The notes: generated by a model from the letters alone, not told the origin. A stretch of 64,000 bases of DNA from Heligmosomoides polygyrus polygyrus (GCA_947396885.1 OX377204.1:52563139-52627138); one strand, 5' to 3'; positions 1 to 11,548 are shown, counted from the first letter of the stretch. Numbers and translations are program-made.

Positions 1-458
1 CATGTAAAGAATATAGAGTTTGCTATCTACAACACCTCATCATCTTGAAACAGCTCGACTGTTCGAAAATCAAAAGGGACCCATGCACTGTACTAGCAAG
101 GTCGAAAAAAAGTTATTCATACTTCGGTTACGGGTGTTACTTGTGCTGATCATGAATCTGGCATCGGTTTTTGGAATTCCCGTTTTCTTATGACAGGTTA
201 GAGAAAGTGTGAGTAAGTGGGCGGTGAGGTCGGATGTACCTCGCCCAAACTTTTTGCATGGGGGCTATTTGGGTGGTGATCACGAATCTGGCATCAGTTT
301 TTGACTTGCTTAACCTGGAAGTCAAAAATTGTCACCTTTCCACTTTCAAAGAGCTCGATGAACGTAAACAACATTTGTTGTTTTTGTTCAAAAATATGTT
401 GGAAGTGGGGATAAAGGTTCCAACTGACGATAAATCGCAAAACGCAAAATCAACAATG
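1..458. repeat. Upstream non-coding DNA with two copies of a dispersed module
   Basis: No gene is visible here. Two tandem-like copies of a dispersed sequence (core GTGCTGATCACGAATCTG, variants) lie at about 149-182 and 272-305. The same core recurs at 2545, 16265, 20230, 20370, 20490, 43510 and 43790, in both orientations. Because the DCAF5-like gene starting at 1183 lacks its N-terminal WD repeats, this stretch may be intronic. I saw no convincing WD exon in it. Confidence 0.5.
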
Positions 459-528
459 CAGAAGGAATCGAACCCACGACCATGCTCCTGTGAAGCTACA
501 ACGCTACCACTACGCCAACCGACCACAT
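459..528 (-). repeat. tRNA-like SINE head (box A and box B)
   Basis: On the minus strand a box A-like TGGCGTAGTGGTAG (rc of 504-517) is followed by a perfect box B, GGGTTCGATTCC (rc of 464-475). The spacing fits an internal RNA polymerase III promoter. The anticodon arm does not pair well and the T stem has a mismatch, so this is a tRNA-derived repeat or pseudogene rather than a working tRNA. Confidence 0.55.
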
Positions 529-1182
529 TGGGCTGCGTGGCAGCAGGGCGTCGTTCGCGCTCAGGTGTCCACACGCTTTTTTTCGACCACAGAAGAGCAT
601 TCCGAAAAAAGTAACTATGGTTTTAGACTCCCTACACGGGGCCCTACATCCTGCAAAAATTCCACCGCAAAAGTTCGCCGCCACTTTGGAGGCTCTCCTT
701 GTCAGAGCGGAAACCAGCCCGCTAAGTACCGAAAATTGCTATACTATTGTGTGGAAAGCTATCTAAACCGAAAACTACTATTTATTCAAGACATAGAACA
801 CTGAATAATATTTCGGCTCCTCTTTTCGCAAATTTCATAAAACAGTGCAGTGCACTTCAAAGTCTTGTAATCTTGTACCCTCTTTAAGCTTCTGAAGACG
901 ATGACCACAACGAAGTGTCAGGCAGTGTAATGCAGATCCCGTACAAATCTCGCTCGGCACATAAGTGGTTAAGGAAGGGGAGGACTGTATCTCGGAACAT
1001 CAAAGAAGTACAATATCCAGCGCAACATTTAAGAGACTTGCTGGCTCCACCTGCTTCTATCTTGCTTCAGTCGAAGAAAGAGGGCAGGTGGAAGTAGGAG
1101 GTGGTTCCTTCCACAATCTAGCTGGAAGGAAGTTCGCAGCCATGGAGGTCTGGTCGAGATGGTTGTGATGTGAACTATTTAG
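529..1182. other. Unassigned stretch upstream of the first supported exon
   Basis: No gene could be assigned. An exon-like acidic reading segment begins after possible acceptors near 888 or 897 (reading DDDHNEVSGSV, then HKWLRKG) and could end at a GT at 987. It does not resemble the DCAF5 part expected before residue 1 of the supported exon, so it was not joined to the gene. Confidence 0.3.
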
Positions 1183-4100
1183 CTCACCGAACGCCGTCGT
1201 ATCGAGCTGAAGGATCCAGAGTACAGCAATGTGCACACAATAAAATCCGTGACTTTCATGGATGATAGCACGGTTATGACGGGCAGTGATGACTTCAACA
1301 TATACGCCTGGCGAATTCCGAGCATTAGCGAGGCAGGAGGTATTTGCTTCTGTCTCGCTCATTGATTCCGCGTAATTCCTAGGTCTGTCCACCCTGACTG
1401 CTTCTAAAGCTTTGCATTCAGGAAAGAGTGAGTGCGTCTCAGAGGCATCCTTCGTGCTGAAAGGCCACAGATCCATCGTCAACCACGTACGATACAGTCC
1501 CTGCAACAGGATCGTTTCCTCCTGCGGAGTCGAGAAGATAATTAAGGTTTTGCTTCCAGTCAGAGCTTCGACGTTGTGTTGTTCTGCATTTGTCGTTCTA
1601 TCAGTGACGGACATTTAGGTGTGGAGTGCGCTGCCCATCCCTTCCTCCTACGATAAGCCAAGGATTCGTGTTAAGAAGACTTTTCTATCGGAAATAAGCT
1701 TCGACGAAGGAGTTGCGGTTGATAACACTGCCGAGGATCTCCACATGTTGAATTACTTTGATCAGCTGGATAGTGTAAGTGATTTTCAAAGAAGGAAATT
1801 TCGAGCCTTATCGTTCCTGTTGTGGTAGAGTTTGAGATAACTAGTACCGATATTGTTACCGTTTACCAAGCGTGCACGGTATAGCTTTACAACATTCTGG
1901 TACTCTTTGGATGTCTTGATTTCGTCGGTGTTTCTGTGTTTTTAATATTGCTAGCAGATGAAAGCAAGACTGAAAACAGATGAATAAGTAATCAAGACAA
2001 ATAGACGTTCTTTTGAACCCTTTTTTGGCTTTTGATGCATCTGGAGAACCTATTCTCAGCATTCCGGTCTCGGATTAGTTTTTTTTTCGGCTCCCGTCCA
2101 CCAGTATATTGAACTCCTGCGCTTTGTTTTATTGCTTTTAGTTATTGTTAGCTCTTACAAGGGAAGCCCTTGAACTTCCCCTAAAGATTCTCAACGAGAC
2201 CTATATGGTCTTGTAGGGCATCGGACGAGGATCACAGAGGTGTGCTTCGTTTTTACTAAGGATCACTAGGTGGTCCGGAAATGGTAAAAATGGTATCACA
2301 TCAGAGCGGGTTGATAAGGCATAAGTGGCACCTAAAATGGCCCTGTCGGGAACTATTCAAGCCGCTCACCACGAATCTGTCACTCTTTTTCTAAAATTAT
2401 CATTTTGCTTGTACTACTTTTCGTCAAAGTTGAAGTCGAAGGTTGGAAAATGTGTCCGACAACATTGGAGAAGGAAGCGATCCCTCTAACGTGCACAGCT
2501 TTAGTCACCAACATCTACCGTAACCTACCGTAATCGACCGAAATTTTAAAAATAGATGTCATATCCGGGATCAGCACCCCAAGTAACCCCCTGAGCGATG
2601 TTTTGAACGGAAAATTTTCTTCCGACCTCTCCTCGACCTGTGCAGTCGTGATACGCAGCAGTGCCGGTTATTCTGCGTATACTCCTTCATCTTACACATA
2701 TCCATTGTAACCTTCTGTAGTCTATCGTTTCACGGAAATTGGTTGCCAGGTTGGTGCTCTGCATCCCAAATAGCCCTAAAGATGAATTTTGGACAAAAAT
2801 TTTCCTCGACTTTTAGAATAGAGGGAGTGAGTGCAAGTGCTTCTATCTGCAATGCCCCGACCCGTCTCCCGTAAGTGTGTAAGAGAATGGTGAGGAAGAA
2901 ACACACAGCAAGGCGACCAATTACACGAGTTGGATAAAATATGCAGTACTTGGGAACAGTTAGCTGAAATAATGAAGGTTGCGAGAAAAATAAAAAGCAG
3001 TCCGCAAAGAAATCCGAAGAGCAGTGAGCTTGTCTTGATGATGGGTCAAGTCAATGCTTGTCGATCTTGTTTACGAATGAGGTGACAGTGAAAAACACTT
3101 CCAAAAGTAATTGAGAACATACCGAAGAGGACATATGGGATAGCATCTAGTGGAACCTTCCTCAGCGAGACAAGCATCGTTTAATGGACGTGCGATATCG
3201 CTCCACACAACAAAGCTAGCTTCTTCCACATCTGACAACAGGTTGAAAGCGGGGTTGGGACGCGGAGAAGGTGCCCTACCGGAGCCAAAATGTAATCGTC
3301 GCAATCGCAAAAACACTAATAGTTCACCTAGGGACGTAGAAACCCCACACCCGGAATCGAATACTCGACCCCATCTCGCAAGTCCGTCTCGCTATCCACT
3401 TGACAATCCAGTCGCTGGCGCAGGGGCGGCGAATGAATCACTTGAATGTAATCAAACTTTAATTTGAGCTCCAAACTTTTTGTAAGTTAAGTTCAGAGCA
3501 CTACAGGGTCATTCCAGGTGTCACTTTTGCCTTATCAGCCCGTCCTGAAGCGGTACCATTCTTTGCCATTTTCGGACCACCCAGTGGGCCGTATCAAAAA
3601 AGAAGCACAGTTCTGTCATCCTCGTCCGATGGTCTGCAAGACCATATAGGTCAAGTTGAGAATCTTTGGGGGAAGTTCATGGGCCTCCCTTGTTAGTTTG
3701 CTATCGTTATGAGCGCATCGTAGAGTGTCACAATGAAAACGAATATGAATGCTCTCTTCGCGGTAACAAGATTTTTCGATTTCAGGCGCCCCCTAGGCAC
3801 CCCTACGATTCCAGCGACGAAATGGGGGAAGACGCTGATGTAGCTCTAGGTATGGTCCATGTTTCTATTCTACAAACAATACAGCGTCCTTTTGCTTTTA
3901 GCGAATACCAGTTTCTAGATACCCTCCCTTCCAGAGAACTTCGCCGTTAATGTTGGCCTGGATGGACTGCAAGCTCATTTGATGGGGTTGGAGACATCGG
4001 ATGAGGGTAGTGAGGGGAGTGTCAGTGACGGAGATGATTTCGATTTCCTCCAAAATCTCGGAGACGGAAGTGCAGAAGACGAAGCCTCAGCGCGGGGCTC

Positions 4101-7100
4101 GTTGAGAGGTTTGTGTTCTGTTTTCTATTTTTCTACACGACAGTCTCGGGTTTTATGTTTCTGCTGATAGAACCTGGGAGTGGTAGTGTTCTCACAGCCA
4201 TAAAGACGATTTTGTGCTCCGTAGAGCTCGTAGCAGTTCGATTTTATTTATTTATTTATTTAAATACATCTCGGGGACGTGTCATAAGTGTAAAACGAAG
4301 AACCAAACAGAAATAAGCCATGTGACTAAATTACGAGTCTAGAAAGAAAAGCGAGAAAAAAGTGAATAAGTTTACAACAAACAGGTAGTTACGGCGACGC
4401 TTAGAAACGAAACAGAAAACACACAGTCAAATCAGCAATAAGCGGACCAATCCACACGGGTTGAGAGGACAAGTGTAATTAGACATAACTACACGTAAGC
4501 AGGACTGAAGCAGGCTACAACACATACATTCTTGCCGGTAGTCTATATTAGCCTAAATTAGTAATTGCTTACTTCATTAAACTATATTAACGCCCATATC
4601 CATCTCTTAGGCAAGACGCAAATGAGCATCAGGATATTATTGAGGCAACGAAGCTTGCTTGTCCGTGTCAGCCAGCTATGACGCCCTTAGGTAGATACCG
4701 GAGCTTCGGCACATGGGTACGCTGGCCGCCCCACGGAGCCGGCAACTAGGACAAGAAATCCGCAGCATCAAACTCACAAAAGTTGTGAAAATGAATAACC
4801 TTCAAAGGACAAGAGCGCAGATTTGTTTAGAAATATTTTGGTTCTCACAACCCATGTGGTACTGGAGTGTAGGCTGTGCAGTACATGACGAGGAAGAGTA
4901 CGTGAGAACATGTAACAAATCAAGAAAAAACTCAACTTGGCTATGTTATAAAAAGAATAAACTCGTAGAAATACATCAAAATCAGTAATAAGAGAGAAAA
5001 ATTCACCTAGTTAATAATAGCATAAAGCACTTAATATGAAGTCGGCTGTTCCTGATACATTTGAAACCTACAACAAGTCAAATGGCTTCCAGGCTGGATT
5101 GATGGAGTTGCCCTGAATGAAGGTTCGTGATAACATTATTCGTCGCTATCAATTCTTAAACATCGCAAAAGGTTAATTTTTCCCAGGTTTCGTCTAGATG
5201 TGCGACTATCCTTAGATGTTAACACATCGCTAGGTAAATAGTGAAGCCACCTTGCAAATCGTAACAGTACGGAGTTGAAAAACTGCGATTTCTTTCTATT
5301 CCGAATTCTGACGTAATCTAGTTGAAACCCACCTGAACGTTCACTGGAAGGTCTAAAGATCCAAAACTTGTTAGGTGCCAGTCTTACCTCTCCACGAAGA
5401 ATGCGGAAACAAAATGTGAGATCCGCGGATATCCTTCTATACAGTTATGTCCTTAAGCCAAGTAGCTCTAAGCGCTCACTGTACGTCGGCAAGTGCCTCC
5501 AACCCACACGGGGATGTAACCTGCAGTACACAGTCTCGAGAAGGTTTGCTGCACCTTTTCCAGTGTACGTATTTGCTTTTTAGTGCATGGCCTCCAGACC
5601 TGAGAGCAATACTCGAGATGGGGCAAAACGTAGGATTTATACAGACGGACAAGTATTGTTAGGTTATTGCTGTGGACGATGCGAAAAATAGAGAAAAGTG
5701 TATTATACGCCTTCTTCGCGATTTAGTTAATGTGAGATGAAAAGCTTAATGAGGGTTTGATTAGAACGACAAGGTCCTTAGCGGTTTGGCAACCCTCTAG
5801 TAAGACACCATTTATTTCGTTTTGGGTTGCAGGTAGATCCCCGTAGTGCATCAGAAAGGATTTACCAAGATTCGCTGTGAGGCTCATTTCTGTGGCCCAT
5901 GCACTAAGCTTTGCAGTAGCATGTTTTAAAGAATCTTTAACTGCTGCACAATTTGCACTATTATAAATGCCGTATATTTGGTGTCATCGGCGTATAACTG
6001 TACTCTTACATTCGGTGATACTTTAAGCAAGGAAGGGAGTTCCATCGTATAAATAAGGAATAATAGTGGGGAAAGAACAGCTCCCTGTAGGACCCCGCTA
6101 GTGCAATGGTATTTGACATACTCTGCATGCTCTCTGATCTGGAAAGTTGTGGTCTAGGAGTGAATGGGCAATTAATACGCTGTCTGCTGGCTTCCAGATC
6201 ACGTGTTATTTCTGCTACATTTGCAGTGCTGGACCTAGGTTAGGCTTACCTTGTGCAACTTTTAATGCTGAATAGCAATCGTAGGAATAATGGGCTTGTA
6301 TTGCGCAGTTTTTTGTCAGTTTCCCATTTAGGAAAGGCCGATCAGAATTATTGAATTAGCACTTTCGTTTTCCTGAGGTTTAGTTGCGACTGGTAGGAGG
6401 TGATGTATGGGCGCCAAATCCCTTGAATTCGCCCCATTACCTCAATGGCAGCTCAAGGATGTTTTATTATGGGCTTTACACATAATAGTTGAGGAGGGGG
6501 AGACAATGAGAAATGAATTTGTCTGGCACCATTTTAAGTGATTCTGCACACAGCAAGGGTGCACTTAAGGGAGCTATAGGCGGCGGCTGTATGGGGTGAA
6601 CCATAATTCCTGCAACAAAAACTTAGTCGCATAAAAAGGTGTCATGTCTCTGTCTGATTGTGAGATGGGAGTGAGGATTTACAAACCTTTGCCATTAGTT
6701 TATATTATACTGCAACCATATACAAAGTATGCAATCCTGAAGACTGCCAACCATCTGACCAAAGTAGGGGCGTGGCTTATAGAGGTGGTGGCCTATGCAG
6801 TGAGAATGGCTAGAAATGCACAAAATTTGACACAATTTGGAACCCTATTTGCACATGGTAGGGCGCTGTAGCTCAGTCGGAGAAGGCGCCGACTGTCGCC
6901 TGCACCCGATACTAGGTTCCTGGTTCGGATTTCCCGCCCAGGCCAATCAAGCCTTCCATCCCTCCGGGGTCGGTGAATTGCTACTAGACTTGTTCGGGAA
7001 GGATAAAGCGCTGACTTATCCATCGGCTGGCCACCGAAAGTCATTGTATGGCCAAATACGCATTCAAATCGCCTCCTCGACATCCCGTACAAGTAAAATG

Positions 7101-10100
7101 CGTGGCGCATCCCAAAAGGTGTTGAGTAACGCCGTCCTTTATCCTATATCCTTTATTTGTACATGGTATGTACATTATGGCTGAGCAGTATTATTCATAA
7201 GGGGCCATTGCTGGATTGAAAAGTGCCTTCAGACCGTGTGGGTAGCTTTGCAGCCCGCGTCGGAGGGCCTCTTACGGAATTTGATACCTCGCTTGTTCCA
7301 AAGAAGCTATCGAACAATAATTTTTCTATGCTATATAGAGCAGAACATTTTCTGTAATATGGTGGATGAACGATCATAAAAATCTAAGATCTAAAGAAAA
7401 GTATGTGCATTTTGTTTATTCTTATTTGTTTATGCACAAGGTGCGCCATTTAAAAAATCCACTCTGGTGAAGCAAAGAAAGCATGATATTCAGTATGCAC
7501 TGCGTTTTGGTAAGGTCTAGCATTTTGCCTTTAGACAGCACGATTGGGTCCAGAAAATATGGTGTATATTTCTGTGCCCACCGAACAAACAGTTTTGCTG
7601 ATGATTTTCACTCTTTTTGCCCCAAAAATTTGGATTGTGAGGGGAAGGCATTTTGGAAAATCGTCTAAGATGAACATCTGCTGGCCATTGTTTGCGTATA
7701 AGATGAACATCTGCTGGCCATTGTTTACAAGTTCCCCAGAGGCAGTATTAAGGGCACTATCATTTTGAACGTTCTGGGACCGCTCAGCTCTAAGAAATTT
7801 TTCATCAAATGAAAGGCTTTGTTGTACCATCGCTCACACTGAGCGACACCTAATGATATTCACTTATTTGTTATCAGACGTTCAGCGGCCTAGCGGCCGC
7901 CAAACGTCTGATTGGGTTCTTCGCCCCCAAGCTCGAGAGTAGAACAGCCCACCCGTCCCCTTTTCTTCTTTAGACCTTCTTACTCTAATTACAGTACAAA
8001 CTGTATTACTATATAAATAGTATGGCCGGATTTGGTTGGACAGAACCTTCAAAAATGCTCCTAGAAAGCCTGTCCACCATCTATCTCTAGAACGCCGTTT
8101 ATTTTCCAAAATACCCATTCTACGTGGCAGGAAACAGGTCGTTGGAGTCCCAATTCGAAGTGCTTAATCTGCAGAAACAAAAAAATCAATCAGTATTAAT
8201 CGACCATCACTGCCATTTAATGTCCAACGGCAATAATACTCCTCCGATTCCTGTAGTTATTCTCACTAGCTCCCTCGCCCACGCCCAGCTTGCCTGCGGG
8301 CAGAGAAACGGAGTTAGAGTCAAACATGCGCACGCTAGTTACACGAAGGAAGTAAAAAATGTGCTGAAAATCCAGCGCATGCCGCTTAAAGTCTGATCTG
8401 TGACACGTCTTCACGTCTGAACACACGTTGTACTACGTTCTTGCCACGTCTTTAGAATCTCGACGCATGCTGCATAACGTATGTGACACATGTGCTGAGT
8501 CCCGGAACAAGTGTCACCACGTTACAACGACGTCTATCAACGTCTTCTTTACCCATACACATGTGGCACGCCGTCTGTAGTACGTCTTCAGAAACCCAAC
8601 ACGAGTTGGACAAGTGCGTTTCAAAAGTATGTAGCCACCTTAAATCAAAATTTTCTCATTTCGCGTTCGTTTCTACGAACTGGCGTTAGCAGCATTGGAT
8701 TCCCCGTAGACGAAAATAGCTAGATTGCTCTTTCCAGAAAAAAGCTTGATCTCCGGCAAAAACTAGGCGTTTTTGAATTTTTTGTTTGTTTCAAAAGTAT
8801 GTAGCCACTCTCAAAAAATACAATTTTTATTAAAAATTAGTAGACAATTGGACCACCATTATTTCTTATTACATCAAATATCCTTCTACGCATATTACTG
8901 ACAAGTTTCTGGATCACTTCGTCACCGATGTTGTCCCAGGCAGTCAAAATAGTAGTTTTCAGCTCTCCAACATTGTTGAACTGCCTGTTATTCAAGTAGA
9001 CCTGCCGGACCAAGATACCCCACATGTTCTCCATTGGGTTGCAGTCAGGTGAGCAAGCTGGCCCTTCCATTACTCGGAGTCGATTAGGTTGGAGCCAGTC
9101 TGTGGTCGATTCGGACACATGAAGTGCAGCGCTATCCTGCTGCAGAACATGTGTCTGCCGTTTTCTCATCGTTAGGAAGGGTAGCAGGCTGGACTCCAGT
9201 ACGGCTTGATACCCTAGACTGTCCATACGACATGATGGGAATCTGAGCTTCAGCTTCCCCCTACTGCAGAAGCCTGCTCATGTCATCAGAGACCCGCCTC
9301 CGAAGTGCCGTCGAAAGAAGGTGATGGGAGTCTGTCGTAGATCTCTCCAGTAATACCGGTAACCATCGGAACCATCCAGATTAAATTTTTTGTCGTCACC
9401 GGAGATGACCTGAACCAATAAGGGTGTGAAATTCATGACGTCGACGAAACCAGAAAGTTCCTACATTTTCCCATTGCGTGCCATGTTTTTGCGGGCAAAC
9501 TCCATTCGCGCCTGCTTGTGCATGTTCGTGAGATGAGGTGCTTTCTGCATGGTCTGTCTGCAGATGTGTTCGTTCGACCGAATACAACGCCATATCGTTG
9601 TTCTTGATGCAGATAGACCCGTCTCAGCGCGAACTTGGTTGACGCTCCATGTGGAGTTCGACACCATGCGGCTGATTCGTCGACGATTCCGGCTCGAAAT
9701 CACACGCGGACGACCCAGTACAGGTGCGGACCGATAACCATTGGGATTTCGAAGGAAGTGGTCGACACATCTTGCGAACGTCCGAGCTGACGAGCAATGG
9801 CGCGGTTTGTCAAACCAGCATCCTTGAGCGCTCGGATCTGAGCTTGTTCCTCGATAATCAGGACACGTCCACGGACTGGCATAGTGGTTATTTTCGAAGA
9901 ACTGGTTAAGCTGGCTATTTATGACAAGAACTTCCCGCGAAGAAGAGCGCAAAATTTGAATAGGAGTGTAAAAATGCTCGATATTCTGGAGTGGCTACAT
10001 ACTTTTGAAACAAACAAAAAAATTCAAAAACGCCTAGTTTTTGCCGGAGACCAAGCTTTTTCTGGAAAGAGCAAGCTAGCTATTTTCGCCTACGGGGAAT

Positions 10101-11548
10101 CCAATGCTGCCAGCGCCAGTTCCTAGAAACGAACGCGAAACGAGAAAATTTTGAATTTAAGGTGGCTACATACTTTTGAAACGCACTGTACTGAGAGAAA
10201 ACTCGGGATCTCTCTTACTGCACTCCCTCCCCCTTAGTGGCCCCTTCTCTGACCCCCTTTTACTGAACCCCTTTACTGGTCCCCTTCTTCTGGTCTCCTC
10301 TTCCCTGATCCCCCTTTACTGGTCCCGCTTACTCTGAATCCGTACGCACGTTGGGCGACGTCCTCATCAGGTGTTCTGATTCCCGACGCACTTTGAACGA
10401 CGTCTACACGTCTGCAGCACGTCTTCTGATTCCCGGCGATTGGCACTTGGTCTTCATCTATATACTGACGCGTTTCCCGCTGAAAGAAGCTGTTACTCTT
10501 CGAAACCTCGCCATTTTGACCAAGGATTTGTAATGTGTCCCAAAAGTTAGAACCTTACCAATCAAAAAACCCAGGTCACCAACATCTTCTAGTTTAAGGG
10601 CAGCATTCTGTAATTTGTACTTCGGAATCCTGCCACTAGTTTTGGCACCAATTGCGAAGCAGTAGGACTATGTGCTACGTAACAGTTGGACTGTGTTTCT
10701 ATGCGACTAAAAGACTTCGCCGAATTTTGTTGCAGAACTTGTGGTTCACCCTGTCGATTGCACTCCGGATCGATTCAAGGTTCAGGAGCTGCCTAGGCTA
10801 CGGTCTATGTTATACTTCGGCGACGCTGTTCTCGGTGACGTCGGCGACAGCGTTTAGCGGGTGCTACGCTGTGCGGTGCTGGTCTGTGAAGGATGAAGAC
10901 ATGCAGCTTTGCTCTGTCTTTTTGTGTTGTCATCCTGAGCATTATAAATGCTGACAGTGTTAGTCTTTGGCGACCGACGCAGCTTCTTCTCCCTTAAACT
11001 GCAAAACCCTCTTACCTCCCTCGCTGTTGGAGTGCAGTGGTTGTGCAACTGACGACACGAATAGTACAGCTGATGGATAATCCAGTATTTCAATGTTTCT
11101 ACGGATTTTCTTAGCTCTACGTCGGCGCCGATGGCGAATGATGCGGAGGAGCAGTCACGAGCGAGAAGCCTCGGAGAACTTGGACGACATTTTTTCCCCT
11201 AATGATGTGGTACACGGTCGCGATGATGCAGAAAATTCGTCCGATGATGACACCGAGGGACCGCGTAAGCGAGTAAAGAGGAATACAGGTTGGGAGCTAT
11301 TTAGGTCTTAACCTTCCTCAAATGCAGGATCTCAGTAGTTCCAATTGTTAGCGTTGCTCTTACTGTCATTGTTTCATCTTTCAATAGCAGTGCGAAATCC
11401 TATTGTTTCGATTTTGGCAGATGTTCGATGTGAAAGCTTTCCAGACTCAAGTGATTCGTCGGACAACGAGTTTGCTGTATGTGAAGGCGGTGTTCCCATA
11501 GATGTGTGGCCGGTTAGGGGCAACCACTCTCCTGCGTCACAGTCGTAA
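1183..11548 (+). CDS. DCAF5-like WD40 protein, C-terminal part (7 exons)
   Basis: Seven exons are seen: 1183-1339, 1422-1546, 1619-1774, 3786-3849, 3935-4108, 11115-11288 and 11421-11548. All have GT/AG borders and matching phases, giving 978 nt and a TAA at 11546-11548. Residues 32-45 (MTGSDDFNIYAWRI), 65-75 (LKGHRSIVNHV) and 88-96 (GVEKIIKVW) match the last WD repeats of animal DCAF5/WDR22. The tail is acidic and serine-rich (for example SDEGSEGSVSDGDDFDF) with an arginine-rich RRRRWRMMRR segment, as in that family. DCAF5 is a substrate receptor for the CUL4-DDB1 ubiquitin ligase; that role here is inferred from family membership. The N-terminal WD repeats and start codon are not found, so the model is partial. 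Introns 3 (2.0 kb) and 5 (7.0 kb) are filled with mobile elements; the other four are 72-132 nt. Confidence 0.85.
2360..2650. repeat. Dispersed module inside foldback 1
   Basis: Two divergent pieces of the GTGCTGATCACGAATCTG module lie here: about 2366-2395 in direct and 2545-2600 in reverse orientation (ATCAGCACCCCAAGTAACCC). The stretch 2519-2640, with CCGTAATCGACCGAAATTTT, is similar to 16228-16345, so the repeat is longer than its core. Confidence 0.55.
3350..3414 (-). repeat. tRNA-like module in right arm of foldback 1
   Basis: On the minus strand TTGTCAAGTGGATAGC (box A position, rc of 3391-3406) precedes GTATTCGATTCC (box B position, rc of 3353-3364). The whole stretch is clearly similar to the tRNA-like module in both arms of foldback 2 (13912-13979 and 15359-15428). 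The left arm of foldback 1 has lost it. Confidence 0.6.
4243..5090 (-). repeat. Probable 3' untranslated part and (AAAT)n tail of a CR1-like LINE
   Basis: A (TTTA)n run at about 4243-4263 reads as an AAAT-repeat tail on the minus strand, like the tail of the second LINE at 39366. The sequence between it and the LINE coding remnant at 5090 has no ORF I can assign. Linking tail and coding part into one element is inference from position and orientation. Confidence 0.45.
5090..6190 (-). pseudogene. CR1/Jockey-like LINE reverse transcriptase remnant
   Basis: Minus-strand translation in several frames gives reverse transcriptase motifs in order: SGVLQGAVLSPLLFLIYT near 6100-6050, QLYADDTK near 6000-5975 (catalytic YADD), then KSYVLPHLEYCSQVWRPCTK near 5650-5590, and a C-terminal stretch containing LLRFARWLHYLPSDVL near 5270-5220. 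Stops and frameshifts separate these blocks, and no endonuclease part is visible. It lies in the 7-kb intron of the DCAF5-like gene, on the opposite strand. Confidence 0.75.
6191..6860. other. Intronic DNA without a recognised element
   Basis: Part of the 7-kb intron between the LINE remnant and the SINE. It may include more of the LINE on the minus strand, but no motif could be confirmed. Confidence 0.3.
6861..7165 (+). repeat. tRNA-derived SINE, copy 1
   Basis: A tRNA-like head carries box A (TGTAGCTCAGTCGG, 6867-6880) and box B (GGTTCGGATTTCC, 6922-6934). A body follows that is shared with 12560-12845, including CAAGCCTTCCATCCCT, CGGCTGGCCACC and AAATGCGTGGCGCATCC. The 3' end is AT-rich (ATCCTTTATT). 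The shared body makes this a SINE family rather than an isolated tRNA pseudogene. It lies in the 7-kb intron. Confidence 0.75.
7166..8389. other. Intronic DNA with a short tandem duplication and a hairpin
   Basis: No gene seen. A 31-bp unit containing GATGAACATCTGCTGGCCAT is present twice in tandem at about 7669-7731. At 7876-7911 the sequence forms a short hairpin (CAGACGTT ... AACGTCTG) around a GC-rich loop with GCGGCC repeats. The short ORFs here are chance frames. Confidence 0.4.
8390..8610 (-). repeat. Diverged copies of the 42-bp satellite, reverse orientation
   Basis: Degenerate repeats of a unit containing CACGTCTTC, GAATC and ACGTTG match the complement of the 42-bp unit seen at 25320-25785 (for example CGTCTTCAGAAACCCAACAC here). 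The array is cut by the Tc1-like element and resumes at about 10333. Confidence 0.6.
8611..10188. mobile_element. Tc1-like transposon with IR/DR ends
   Basis: The terminal inverted repeats are about 190 bp. Each contains two copies of TTTCAAAAGTATGTAGCCAC: one at the outer end (8619 on the left, complement ending about 10182 on the right) and one inner copy (about 8788 and 9992). This is the IR/DR layout known from some Tc1-like elements. The right end is followed by TA; the left flank reads GA with one extra A, so the TA duplication is damaged. The element splits a satellite array in the intron of the DCAF5-like gene. Confidence 0.85.
8837..9882 (-). pseudogene. Tc1-like (DD34E) transposase, frameshifted
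   Basis: Reading on minus from MPVRGRVLIIEEQ at 9882, the protein has an N-terminal helix-turn-helix (IRALKDAGLTNRAIARQLG), then in a second frame a GRPRVISSRN hook and second helix-turn-helix region, and a third frame with the catalytic core. SGDDKKFNLDGSDGY carries the first D near 9395, QQDSAALH the second D near 9145, and SPDCNPMENMWG the E near 9040. At least two frameshifts separate these blocks, so no active enzyme can be made. The family cuts and pastes DNA at TA sites. Confidence 0.85.
10195..10332 (-). repeat. Degenerate (GGACCAGTGAAGGGG)n repeat, reverse orientation
   Basis: The + strand reads irregular repeats of CCCTTTACTGGTCCCC-like units, the complement of the G-rich array at 27228-27765. 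It lies between two stretches of the 42-bp satellite, as at the second locus. Confidence 0.65.
10333..10460 (-). repeat. 42-bp satellite, second block of locus A
   Basis: Reverse-orientation units such as GAATCCGTACGCACGTTGGG and CGTCTTCTGATTCCCGG match the complement of the 42-bp satellite at 25320-25785 and 27775-27995. Confidence 0.55.
10461..11114. repeat. Intron end with a fragment of the GC-rich element
   Basis: At 10802-10860 the sequence TATGTTATACTTCGGCGACG with following GACGTCGGCGACAG repeats matches the end of the element at 53980-55335. No second end is visible, so this is a solo end or fragment. The rest up to the acceptor at 11113-11114 is unassigned. Confidence 0.5.

Larger units (their letters stand above)
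2158..3692. mobile_element. Foldback element 1, Tc4/Tc5-like, TTA target duplication
   Basis: The ends are inverted copies: CAAGGGAAGCCC at 2158 and its complement ending at 3692. They are flanked by TTA at 2155-2157 and 3693-3695. The arms match over about 190 bp (2158-2345 against about 3490-3692), including a shared CCTATATGGTCTTG box. TNA target duplications and long inverted repeats are typical of the nematode Tc4/Tc5 (pogo-like) group. There is no transposase ORF inside, so it is non-autonomous. It sits in intron 3 of the DCAF5-like gene. The right arm also carries a tRNA-like module; the left arm diverges before that point. Confidence 0.8.

Noticed and set aside
459..528. Functional tRNA gene on the minus strand
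   Set aside because: Boxes A and B are good, but the anticodon stem and T stem do not pair properly; better read as SINE or tRNA pseudogene.
898..987. Extra 5' exon of the DCAF5-like gene
   Set aside because: Acidic and HKWLRKG text does not match the family segment expected before the first exon, and the donor is weak.
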